This document shows, in pieces, positions 38,284 to 48,780 of a stretch of 64,000 nt of DNA. The position numbers and the translations under genes were made by a program. The number at the start of each line of letters is the position of its first letter. Within the stretch, counting starts at the first letter, position 1. Location: assembly GCF_050947335.1 (NCBI RefSeq), contig NC_134991.1:7068001-7132000 (forward strand), given 5' to 3'. Origin of the DNA: Megachile rotundata. Taxonomy: Eukaryota > Arthropoda > Insecta > Hymenoptera > Megachilidae. The notes under the pieces are model-generated. The model was not told the origin of the DNA. It worked only from the letters and a program-made list of their open reading frames with translations, and did no database searches.

Positions 38284-39220
38284 CTGTTTATAAACGACAG
38301 CTTTCTAACTATATTATTACCGCTATCTTTGATCGCCAGGTAGGTTTAATTAAAAGTTCGATCAATTAATTTCACGGTAGAGCAACGAAGTTTAATGATA
38401 CATTTATCGGTCACCGCCGAATTATCTGATTGGAGTAATATTATAATTTGATTTTAATACATGGCTTCTAATATTTTCTATGAGTTTTAATAATCTTTCT
38501 TGATTAGAATGTTGCAAGATCTGATTTAATGTGGTACAGTGATGACCATAATTTTGTTGCCAAATAGTGTAATCGATACGTGATAAATGTTTCGAGTATT
38601 GAGATCTGGAAAAATATAGCTAGGCTATTAGATCGATGATTGATTCGCTAAGATCATTATATGATATTTTGATATCAGAGTCTTAATATAAACACCATTA
38701 CAAAAATACAAATGTCCTAAAAGTTTAAGAAATTATACTTTTCAATCATTTACAGAGTGCTTAAGCAGAAGCTTCTGCGACCTAAAAATCATAAATTGTT
38801 TGTAGGAAAACAAATTTAATATACTTTTAGCAATTATAAAATTATCAGTAAAATATTTTACAAAGACAACAACATATGAAGTATTCATCAAAAAGTGACA
38901 AATAAGTGTCTCATATATTTGTCTAAAATAAATTTATTTGTCTAAAATAAATTTTAGACAAATCAAGTTTCTCATAAAATAAATTTGTTTAAATAATCCT
39001 ATGATTTGATGCAGAATAACACACAACATACACCTTTTCGGATCGTAATTAGCAATTAAGTTGATTGAAGCTAATCAGGTGTAACATTCTAAATTCCAAT
39101 CACTTGTCATAACTTAAAATTCGTCAAGACAGGAAACGTGTTAAGAGTTCGTTGCATTAGTAAGTCTCCGGCGTAGAAATCATGCTATTGCGATGACGTT
39201 ACTCGAGCATCATCGCTCAC
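38284..39220. other. AT-rich DNA with a 28-bp palindrome
   Basis: A perfect inverted repeat at 38936-38963 has 13-bp arms (ATTTGTCTAAAAT and its complement) around AA. A direct ATTTGTCTAAAATAAATTT copy precedes it, starting at about 38918. On the minus strand this would be the intron of the model above. Confidence 0.45.
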
Positions 39221-39520
39221 CTGTGAAATCACCTGACGTATTGGGTGCCGGCAGGTTGTGCCTTGATCAGACATCCGGCGATTTTCTAATATTACGTCCT
39301 CGCCTAGCGAACGGCTCGTGTTCTCATGCATGACTTTATTGTTGGCGAGCTCGTTGAATGAAACGGCGCTGGTATCATGTCCTATAAGTATCCCACTTGA
39401 CTCGGCACAATCGATACACGATCTTGCTGTAGATCGACTCGATCGTGATTCAGGCCTCGCTGATAGAAACTCGTCGGCCCGTTGAACTTTAAAATCCTCG
39501 CAGAACCCGAGAAAATCCAT
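39221..39520 (-). CDS. Candidate minus-strand coding exon, unknown protein
   Basis: One minus-strand frame is open for 441 bases (39625-39185) while the other frames are broken, unlike most islands here. The ATG at 39520 starts MDFLGFCEDFKVQRADEF. An earlier in-frame ATG is at 39625. A clean donor, TTTCACAG|GTGAGC, sits at 39221/39220 at a codon boundary, which gives 100 codons from the inner ATG. The product is polar, Ser/Arg/Asp-rich, with no membrane segment or signal peptide that I can see. It would be nested in the large intron of the plus-strand gene, just beside a CpG-rich repeat array. The family is not recognised. Confidence 0.28.
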
Positions 39521-39599
39521 TTTACCATTGGCGTAGCCACCGTTTCTGAATACGCCTACTTCTGAATTCACTCGCGTTATATAGCCATATTCTAAGAAC

Positions 39600-40875
39600 G
39601 ATAGATCATGCGTTAGGTTAGGCATTGCCTACGCGTTGAATTATCTACGTTAAATTATTTATGCGGTGAATATACTGTGTTGTATCGCAGTGCATTATAT
39701 ATTGCAAGATTGCGTTCTGTTGCGTTATATTGCCCACGCGTTAGATTATGCGTCAAATTATCTATGCGTAGTATAGAAAGCTATTATATTATCTATACGT
39801 GGTATTATCTATGTGTTATATAGCCACGTGATAAATTAACCATGCGTGGAAATATCGACACATTGTATCGCCACGCATTAGACTAACCGTGTGTTGTATC
39901 ACCACATGTTGGATTACATATGCGTGGAATTGTAGCTGCGTTGTATCGTCACTTGTTAGATTGTCTACGCGTGGAATTGTCTACACATTAGATTACCTAT
40001 GCGTGGAAATATCTATGCGTTGAATTACCTATGCGTGGAAATATCCATGCGCTGAGATACCTACGCGTGGAATTATCAATGCGTTGAATTACCTATGCGT
40101 GGAATTATCCATGCATTGAATTACCTATGCGTGGAATTATCCATGCGTTGAATTATCTGTGCGTGGAATTACCTATGTGTTGCGTTACCTACGCGTGGAA
40201 TTAACCATGCGTTGAATTACCTACGCGTACAATTATTTATGCGTTGAATTACCTATGCGTGGAATTATCCATGCGTTGAATTACCTATGCGTGGAATTAT
40301 CCATGCGTTGATTTACCTATGCGTGGAATTATCCATGCGTGGAATTATCCATGCGTTGAATTACCTATGCGTGGAATTATCCATGCGTTGAATTACCTAT
40401 GCGTGAAATTATCTATGCGTTGAGTTACTTACGCCTGGAATTATCAATGCGTTGAATTATCTGTGCGTCGAATTACCTACGCGTTGAGTAACGTTCGCGT
40501 GGAATTATCCATGCGTTGAATTACCTATGCATGGAATTATCCATGCGTTGAGTTACGTACGCGTGGAATTATCCATGCGTTGAATTACCTATGCGGGGAA
40601 TTATCCACGCATTGAATTACCTATGCGTGGAATTATCCATGCGTTGAATTACCTATGCGTGGAATTATCCATGCGTTGACTTACCCATGCGTTGACTTAC
40701 CCATGCGTGGAATTATCCATGCGTTGAATTACCTATGTGTGGAATTATCTATGCGTTGAATTACCTACGCGTGGAATTATCCATGCGTCGGATTGCGCAC
40801 GTGTCATATTGTCACGTGTTGAATTACCCACGCGTTGTATCACCTACACGTATTGCCACGCATTACATCGCCACC
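39600..40875. repeat. CpG-rich 16/32-bp minisatellite, copy 2 (forward)
   Basis: Two 16-mers alternate, TTGAATTACCTATGCG and TGGAATTATCCATGCG, giving a 32-bp higher-order unit over most of 40000-40790. Variants with ACGCG in place of ATGCG are frequent. The edges (39600-39990 and 40790-40875) are looser. GCGTG occurs dozens of times on the plus strand. The unit shares ATTACC...GCGT with the arrays at 25.3 and 57.7 kb. Confidence 0.95.
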
Positions 40876-42211
40876 TTCAGTCTCACGCATCATCCTAACT
40901 TCCAGGTGTTACGCCAATGCACCTAAACTGTTCACAACGAAACATTCTACATATCAGTACTCCAGTGTTCAAGAACGTGGATGAAATTGTTTAATACTGA
41001 ACTTTGTAATGGAGTTTCTTGAACAGGAAATCGTTACGAAACAATTATGAAATTGTATGAATATATGCGTACCGTGGAGGTGTCTAGGGTTTCTTGGAGT
41101 ATTCGGATCAAGTAGTTATGAAATTCAAGCGGAGTAAAGGAAGAGAATGGCTAGAACGTTAATCAATCCTAGAGAACAATGGCGGACGATAGTTGTACTG
41201 GGAAAAACGAGCACAGAGTGTGGCAAGTAATTTCAGATTAGCCTTCTCGCGTTTCGGGCGGGCTAATCCGCGGAATATAATTAGCCTGGGTGACTAACAC
41301 GAACGGTTCTGCTAAAATTAGCGAAATGTAATCATAACCAAGAGCAGGTGGCCATTTTACCCTTTTCAAGAGTTTGACAAGCGAGGATTGTGCGAACCGT
41401 TAAGAACACTGGCTAGTAGTGAGTCACCAGGACTAATTATAATCCTTTTCGTCTGTAGGCATCCTTGGATCCTTTTCTTTCATCGTTCAAAACTTAATTT
41501 GTGGCCGTATAATAACATTACTTATGGTCCCTAAAATGCAAATATGGATTAATTTGGATGAAAATCCTTTGGGACTTAAATCATTTCTTGAGCACTCACA
41601 TTTGTTAGTTAGATATGATTTGACTTCCCACCGTTAGTATATAGTTGTCACAAATTATAATTGTGAGCTCAATTTTAGTATAGTTTAAGTGTTAAACAAG
41701 GCATGTGGATGTGTTCAAAGTAAGTTATTAATAGCTGGAACACGGATGAATCATTTGGTACAGTGAATACTTTTTCAAAGCACTATGTAATTTTTATTTT
41801 TACGATATAGTAAAATTCAGTTTTTACATTTCTATATGCTAACTGCAACAATTCCACTAAATACGCTTTGGTAAAAACTTGATCGAGCAATAACTTTCGT
41901 CTAAAAATACCCGTAGTTTACATCGATAAAGTAGTCTATAACCCATAATACTTAGAACATATAAAAATACATTTATATAGCAAATAGTTATTATCGGAAG
42001 ATAACGTTCATGAAGCGAGTAGTAATGTTTTGAAACGACTGTCTTACAACATTCCCAAACGGCGCCATGATGTAATCCCGATATAAACAGCATGATCTCA
42101 GAGGTCACGGAATTAACCGAGTATTATCAGCGTCCTCGGTGATATTTACTTAATTATTTAACACGATTTTCGCCACTGAGTCACACGAACCGTGCGTTAC
42201 TTCTGTTACAG
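40876..42211. other. Intron upstream of the confident exon
   Basis: Mixed DNA with GC-richer patches at 41210-41440. The last bases before the exon, TTACTTCTGTTACAG, form a good acceptor. No other feature is supported. Confidence 0.45.
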
Positions 42212-42453
42212 GTGCACAAGAAAATGCGCGTGAGGTCAAGGTGACGGCAGAGAGCATGGAGAGCATGCAAGATAGCGGCGGGCTACGGGTCGATGGCTCG
42301 AGAGGAAGTGTCGCGACGGGTTTACCCAGCTCGAAAACGGTGAATCAGTTGAAAATAGTGGAAAGTGGTGATGAAAGTGGCAACCTGGTGAACGTTGGCA
42401 AACAGGAGATGGATCCTTACAGGGAACTGGAACTCTATCTCGCCAAAGTTAAC
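42212..42453 (+). CDS. Coding exon near the N-terminus of an unidentified protein
   Basis: Strong signals flank this exon: a pyrimidine-rich acceptor ending TTACAG at 42211 and a consensus donor, AAC|GTAAGT, at 42453/42454. The open frame enters in phase 2 (GT completes a glycine codon) and leaves at a codon boundary, encoding 80 full residues. The product is hydrophilic, rich in Glu, Ser, Gly, Asp and Val. It runs from AQENAREVK through two methionines (42256 and 42265) to KQEMDPYRELELYLAKVN, which looks like the start of a structured or helical region. Other frames contain stops. Joined to 10462 it would begin MVEDAVDSAG. Joined directly to exon 1 the first in-frame ATG is 42256, in good context. 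The rest of the protein lies downstream. I do not recognise the family. Confidence 0.75.
42224..42244 (+). promoter_or_regulatory. Possible upstream ORF inside the exon
   Basis: ATG at 42224 with A at -3 opens a six-codon frame (MRVRSR) that ends in TGA at 42242-42244, 11 bases before the in-frame ATG at 42256. It would matter only for transcripts that start at exon 1 and skip an upstream start-codon exon. There it could reduce initiation at 42256. Confidence 0.25.
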
Positions 42454-43364
42454 GTAAGTTCACTCAAAAATACATCTTCTAACAAAACTGATCAGTAGGC
42501 TTACAACATTATATACAAGTCTACATACTACAACAAAACTGATCCACAAATAGTCTTTATATTTTTACAAAATAGATACGCAAGTAGGCTTCATATTCTA
42601 ACAAAATAGATCTAAATATTTAAATAAGGATTACAATGAAATTCCACATCGTTAATTTACTAAAACAAATATTGTTTAGGTTAACCTTTCTCACTGTATA
42701 ATTTTCTGAATTCGCTGCAACAAAGAATTAAGGGAAGTTTTTTCAGTAAATCCATGATTATAGAAAATAATGACAATTTTCGAAATATTTTATAAATATC
42801 GAGTAACAAGTTTTATATCCTGTTAATTATTTAAACTAAAGTTTTGATTCTGTTAATAATCATTTGAGATAATCGTCGTATTCTCCTGCGTCTCCGCAAA
42901 TAATGGACGCTAAGGAAATGCAAGGTGATGCAACACGAATCAATATTTCAAAATCGATCATTTTTTTATCGATTCTCTCCGGTCTGAAAGGGGAATTCGA
43001 AGGATCCCAAGAGCCAAGCATGCACAACAAATTGAACGTGACGCCACGATCGCCATGCAAGATTCCAAAACACGTTTCGTCCCTGACCGCCTGGTCCACC
43101 TCGTGGTACGTCGGCCAGTTCGTCGTCTTCTTGTTTTTTCATACTTTCTTTTTCTTCATTTTATATTTGCCTACCGCGGGTACAGCTGTTTTAGGAACTT
43201 CGATCACAGGAATTAACGCGTTGAATGACACCCGAAAGCGCAGGCCAGTTTTTGCTCCCTGAACACCTTTGATGGTGGACCAATTTCGGACCTGACTTAT
43301 TTGGTTGGTTGGATTGAATTTTTGTTATGTGATACGTGTACTCTTTGATTTATGAATTATAAAA
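42454..43364. other. Intron with a small GC island
   Basis: 42454-42840 is AT-rich. At 42860-43260 frames on both strands are open (42903-43262 plus, 42860-43099 minus). The plus frame includes a Phe-rich hydrophobic stretch but no start or splice context that I trust. I do not call an exon. Confidence 0.3.
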
Positions 43365-43475
43365 TATATAAATAGTTAATTGTACATTATAAAATATGTT
43401 AATAGTTAGTTATACATTGTAAAATATATAAATAGTTAATTACATATTGTAAAATATATAAATACGTAGTTAAAA
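43365..43475. repeat. About 34-bp AT-rich tandem repeat, three to four copies
   Basis: Copies of AAAATATATAAATAGTTA followed by ATTGTACATTGT-like sequence recur at about 34-bp spacing. The last copy is altered. Confidence 0.7.
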
Positions 43476-43973
43476 CGTAATTATAAATTATGGACCATGT
43501 AAATGGAATATAAAGGCAATATATTATAGACAAACTTGTATTAGAGAATTTCATTGGGAGTTTCAGTTTTAATTATAAGAATGATAAATTTTCATACATG
43601 TTACTTATTCACTGTTACCTAAATTCTCATCATTTTCATTATGGCAACGTTTTGATTTTTCAAGTCCTTTCAAAATATTTATGAGTAAAATTTATAGACG
43701 TAGACAAATATAACAGAATTATGAAGTATCGAAAAGTTCTCAAAACAGATTGAAACGTCATAATGAAAATGAGTATAATTTCACAATCAATTCAATCCAC
43801 ATCGAATTATATTAAAATTTAACAGTCCTAGAAAATTTAACAGTTTTAGAAAATTTTAAATTAAATGTTTCAAGGTAGTTTGCACCTCAGTTAACTTGGA
43901 CTAATCTTAAACAAAGTCGTGTACCAAAAGGTACTCGCAGAATTTCTCTCATTCCGTATTCACGTTTTATCAG

Positions 43974-44117
43974 AGTTCAGCGTTGCAAGCATTGCGTCAT
44001 CAGAATGGTATCGCGGCCTCGCAATCGAGACTTATTAGCTCGTCGAATTCCCTCTTACTCTCGTCGCTGGTACCTAAATTGGTACACCTGTTCCAGAATC
44101 TCGGCCCATCGAATTAA
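43974..44117 (+). CDS. Candidate next exon, phase 0, ending in a stop
   Basis: An acceptor-like CGTTTTATCAG ends at 43973. In phase 0, as required by the donor at 42453, the frame reads SSALQALRHQNGIAASQSRL and then a Ser/Leu-rich stretch before ...LFQNLGPSN and TAA at 44115. Helix-compatible leucines continue the character of YLAKVN. If it is terminal, the protein would be only about 137 residues. A donor before the stop, such as CTG|GTACCT at 44069, is possible but weak. Frames on both strands are open here too, so chance cannot be excluded. Confidence 0.27.
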   Translation, partial: SSALQALRHQNGIAASQSRLISSSNSLLLSSLVPKLVHLFQNLGPSN

Positions 44118-45214
44118 ACGGTGGGACGAGAGAAAACGCGCGACCGGTTTTCATTCCTGGGTCCAAAAGCCTGTGCAACCGTTCCACGTCAAATGGCAGA
44201 ATGTTAGACCCCCGTGTCCGAATTTGTCGACAATAAGCTAACAAGTACTTAATGTCGCGTTGCAGTTGGAACAAACGAAGCGTTCAGACACGACGGATGT
44301 TTCTATGATAGTTACGGCATACGAATGAATCGCGTGCTGTTCCTTTTCGCAGCTGGGCAAATATTAGCTTGCTTTTTTCAGTTATCTACTTGCCAGATAG
44401 AGTAGTTAAATAGCATTCTCTGCTGTGTTTTATACTCCGTGTTTAGCTATAATTGGCATTAAAACGACGAATCATGCGGATTATGACATTCCGCTGAGTT
44501 CATCGCACTCTTGTTTATTTGCTGTGCATACACGGCATCCCGTTTTGATCGGCAAGTGTAAGTGGGTCGAGAATGATTAAGGTTTTTGAAAGTGGAATTT
44601 TTGTTTCAAAATAAACCGAAAGCATTACGTCTCATCAGATGGATCCCGTGATTCATCAACATTTGACGAAGGTTTCATTCAATTACCCCTTCGGATAAAT
44701 GTTCAACTTTTTATCGAATATCAAGTTCTTTCGATCGGCCGGGAACCGCGAAACTCCATTGATCCCAGGCACTCGAAAGATATTTCGAGTAAGAAGCGTC
44801 GGAAAGGTCAAAGGCCAGATCGTAAATAAAAATGTCTCTTCGGAGTGTTTCTCGTCTCCGCTTGTTTGTCGGTCGTCCGGTTCGCACGATCGCGGAAAAG
44901 AGCAAAAAGCTCCGTAGAAAAAGCACGAGAGAGGAGAGAAAAAGAGATCCGTTTAAGTCATCTGTTGCTCAGCTTGTTGCTCGATCGACCCCTGTTCTTT
45001 CTAGGCGAAACCGTACACGATACATGGGCCTTTATGTGCAGCTGCGTTACGTGTCTTCCACGGCCGAATTAATTACTTCGCGGGCAATTAATTAAGCGGC
45101 TATGTTGAACGAGCGGAATTAATTGGACAGACGGTAGTCTGGTGAGACTTTCAGGAAAATGTATTCGAAAGGTGCAATTTAGTTATGCTTCAATTTGAGG
45201 AGAATATTATAGTT
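44118..45214. other. GC-rich DNA, two islands
   Basis: Islands at 44118-44330 and 44690-45110 are open in several overlapping frames. AATAAA occurs at about 44612, which would be a possible polyadenylation signal if the 43974 exon is terminal. Nothing else is supportable. Confidence 0.3.
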
Positions 45215-46060
45215 TAACAAGGTGGGCGGGAATTTGAGGTTTGGGTTTGAGGTTTTGTTGGAGAGTTTGGGGATTTTTTGGATGGTGGAAATTCTGGGAT
45301 TTGAGGTGTGAAGATGTGGGGATTAGGAGGTTGGAAAATAGTAGATTTGGGGATTTAGGAGATGGAGAGGTTTGGAATTGGGGATTTAGGGATTAGGGAT
45401 TTAGGAGTTGGGGACTTAGGAATTGGGGATTTCGAAATTTGAGATATAGGAATTTGGGATTTAGGAGATGGAGATTTATGGAATTGGGGATTTAGGAATT
45501 GGGGAATTAGGGATAGGGAATTTAGGAGATGGAAATTTATGGAATTGGAGATTTGGGAATTGGGAATTTATGGAATTGGAGATTTGGGAATTGCGAAATT
45601 AGAAGATGAAGATTTATGGAATTGAGGATTTAGGGATTAGGGATTTAGGAATTGGGAAATTAGGAGATGAAGATTTATGGAATTGGGGGTTTAGAAAATT
45701 AAGGATGTAGGAGATGGAAATTTTTGGAATTGGGAATTTGAGAATTGTCGACGTGGGAATTAGGAGACTGAGAATACAGAAGATTTTGAAATCAGAATTT
45801 TAGAAATTGGAAATTTGGAAGTTGATAATTTAAAAATTCAAAATTTGATAATTTGAAGATTTGAAAATTACAGATTTGTAAATTCAAGGTATGAGAATTG
45901 AGAATTTAAGAATATTGAAAATTTAGAAATTCGGAATTTACAAATCAGGAATTTAGAAAACAGGTATTTAACAGATTCCAAATATGAGAATTTAGATATT
46001 TGACAAATTCGAGAATTTAGCTACTTGTAAATCTGAATACCTGGAAATGACTTTCAAAAT
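45215..46060. repeat. G-rich minisatellite, 16-bp-related unit
   Basis: The best-ordered part, 45360-45730, uses units such as GAATTGGGGATTTAGG and GAGATGGAGATTTATG. After 45770 the array decays into AATTTGAGAATTTAG-like sequence. Confidence 0.88.
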
Positions 46061-47164
46061 GTGTTATATAACACGAACTTCAAATATTAAATGTAAAATT
46101 AAGGCCACAAGACATTAGCAATCACATGTACTCTCTCTTTATGACGAAACTTTATCAATATCAATAATCTCACTTTATATTGCACAATTCAATCATGATA
46201 CAATTATCATACATTCAATCATCCGATTAAATCAAGTATATTAAAATTCATGGTACCAACAGAATTAATAATAAAACTTACACACTCGAATCAATTTATT
46301 CACCACAACAAGGAACTTCGAAATCACATCAAATTCTTTTGAATCATAAATTCGCACTGCGCATATTTTCTAATAACGCAGACGCTTTCGTGGAAAGACA
46401 CTGAAATGCAGCCGAGAAGCGAGTGTTTCGGAACATCCTGAAACGTCGATAAACACAGAGATTGACTCTAAATTTGGCACGAGCGAAACGAGTTTCCTCG
46501 ATCGGTCTGGACTTAACCGTCGCTGATGGGATTTCGTCGAAGTGCATGCATCAATTCGTTCCTCTCGCGACGAACAACGATGGATCCTGTTTACGAAGCC
46601 TGGAGAATCGACCTGGCAAGAATTCCAAGGCTCCCAGAATGACCAACGGTCGCCCACCAATTAATTTAACCGATTAATTCTACTGGACGGTCGGCGAATT
46701 GCTCTCATTAATTAATTGTCCGGCAACTTCGAGCGAATCGCATGTTGTACAGAATAACGTTTCAGCCGCGCAAGCTTTAGCCTTAAGTGGACGTTCATTA
46801 TTCTAATTAGTTCATCAGCCGGTTATATCGACGGGACAAGTAATTAAGAAACGGACCCGGCTAAATGTAACACGGAAAACTACTTACATTTTCTTCGTGC
46901 CGGGTCTATTAGCTTGCCTAAGTGCATTTTCAGACTTACTTTCAATTTCATTTTATGGAACTTTGCTGTTTATTTATTTTTTCTATTTATAATTCGGTTT
47001 GAAATCAACAAATTTGTAGATTCATTTATGAACTTCAAGATTGGAAAATTCTTAAGTCACAAATTTTGGGAATAAACTTTTAAATTTTTTATTGTCTAAG
47101 TTCTTCGTATTCGATTTACTCTTTAAATTTTCTTTTCTTCAAATTTTTTATTTCTATTTTTATT
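46061..47164. other. AT-rich DNA and a GC island at 46330-46760
   Basis: The island is open in one plus frame (46462-46677) and two minus frames (46344-46547 and 46370-46660), so coding cannot be decided. No domain is recognised. The remainder is AT-rich. Confidence 0.3.
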
Positions 47165-47437
47165 ACTCCCAAATTCTCAAACCTCCAAATTCCCTATATT
47201 CCAAGTCCCCTATTCCCCCAATTCTCAAGTCCCTAAATTTCCTATTCCCTAAATTCTCAACCTCCTAAATAGCCAATTTCCCAAATTCTGAAATTTCCAA
47301 ATTCCCTTTCATCCTAATCTCCCACTCCTTAAATTCCGAACTCCCCTAATTTCCCACCTCTTAAATTCCGAAGTCCCCTAATTTCCCACCCCTTAAATTC
47401 CGAACTCCCCTAATTTCCCACCCCTTAAATTCCTGTC
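47165..47437. repeat. C-rich minisatellite with exact 32-bp units
   Basis: TTAAATTCCGAA/G and its follow-on CTCCCCTAATTTCCCACC start at 47329, 47361, 47393 and 47425, exactly 32 bp apart and almost identical. The 5' part is degenerate octamer-type sequence. Confidence 0.9.
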
Positions 47438-48104
47438 CTCCCTCTAAGCGAACACAATTCGTGAAACGCCCCATATAACAATTCCATTGCAAGATCAACT
47501 CTGATGTTAAGAGCACGCCTCGCGTGTTGGAATGTTGTCTACGGTTAATTAATTTAGCGGCCAACATTGTTGCGGTGCGTTTGACGGATTATGCCACCGA
47601 TCGTAAGATCATCGAGCACCGGAATGTCGTTCGTTGTGGCAGCGATCAGCTTCTATTATTCCTACGCGATTTACGCCTCCGTGAATGCAACCGAACTACA
47701 CGCCGCTTGGGAAAGGAGCGTGGGAGGGACAAACAACGCGTAACAGATTGCTCGAAAGTCCCGATCAACTGGCTCGGGATTATTGCTTAATGATCATATA
47801 TCGCGAGAAATGTTTTGCGGTTGACGATCGCCAGCCGCGGACTCGATTTCCTGCGATCACCTGTGCCAGCTGAGTCAGTAGGTCGCCGAAAGTGAGCTCG
47901 CTTTTTACTCACCCTTCTTGGGATCTCCGTTCAAATTTCTTCTACCTTTTTTTCGCTCGCAACCGTGTTCGGACAGATACCACGGTAGAACTTTGGGAAA
48001 CGGAGTGAAAGTTTCGATTATGCTCGAGAAAGGTTTTCGACATTCTTTCGTGCCGTCTTTTTGATGAATGTCTTTGGAGAGTTTGGTGATGGGATTTTTA
48101 GAGA
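47438..48104. other. GC island between two C-rich arrays
   Basis: The plus-strand frames 47524-47790 and 47685-47873 overlap in different phases, with no domain recognised. A minus-strand frame at 47905-48120 is also unsupported. Confidence 0.3.
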
Positions 48105-48780
48105 ACTCTCTAATTTCCAAATAACCAAATTTTCAAAATTCTTAATTCCCAAATCCTCAAGTACCAAATCCCCAATTTTCAACTCTCCAATTTCCAAATC
48201 CCCAAATTCTCAAATCACTTCATTTCCAAATCCCCAATTTCCACATCTCCAATTCCCAAATCTCCAATTCCCAAATCCCCAATTCCCAAATCCCCAATTC
48301 CCAAATCCCCAATTCCCAAATCCCCAATTCCCAAATCCCCAATTCCCAAATCCCCAATTCCCAAATCCCCAATTCCCAAATCCCCAATTTCAAAATCTCC
48401 AAATTCTCAAATCCCTTAATTCTCAAATTCCCAATTTCCACATCCCACTTCCCAAATCTCAAAGTACCAAATCTCCAATTTCCAACTCTCCAGTTTCCAA
48501 ATCCCCAAATTCTCAAATCACATAATTCCCAAATCCCCAATTTCCACATCTCCAGTTCCCAAATCTTCACTTCCCAAATTCCCAATTTCCAAATCCCCAA
48601 ATTCTCAAATTCCCAATTTCCACATCCCAATTCCCAAATCTCCAAGTACCAATCTCCAATTTCCAACTCTCCAATTTCCAAATCCCCAATTTTCACATCC
48701 TAAATTTCTAAATTCCCGTTTTTCTACATCCCCAGATTCCTTCACTTAAATTCTAAAATTTCTAAATTTTCTATTCCCCA
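48105..48780. repeat. C-rich minisatellite, pure 15-bp core
   Basis: At 48245-48390 the unit CCCCAATTCCCAAAT (15 bp) repeats about nine times with almost no change. The flanks have looser CCAAATC and CCACATC variants. Frames at 48061-48525 (plus) and 48220-48696 (minus) are repeat-encoded. The minus strand carries regularly spaced G3-G4 runs. Confidence 0.95.

Noticed and set aside
39600..40875. CRISPR or bacterial repeat locus
   Set aside because: This is a plain 16/32-bp tandem minisatellite with graded divergence and no spacers.
48061..48696. Pro/Gln/Phe-rich plus-strand and Glu/Leu/Gly/Trp-rich minus-strand proteins
   Set aside because: Both are translations of the 15-bp CCCCAATTCCCAAAT array.
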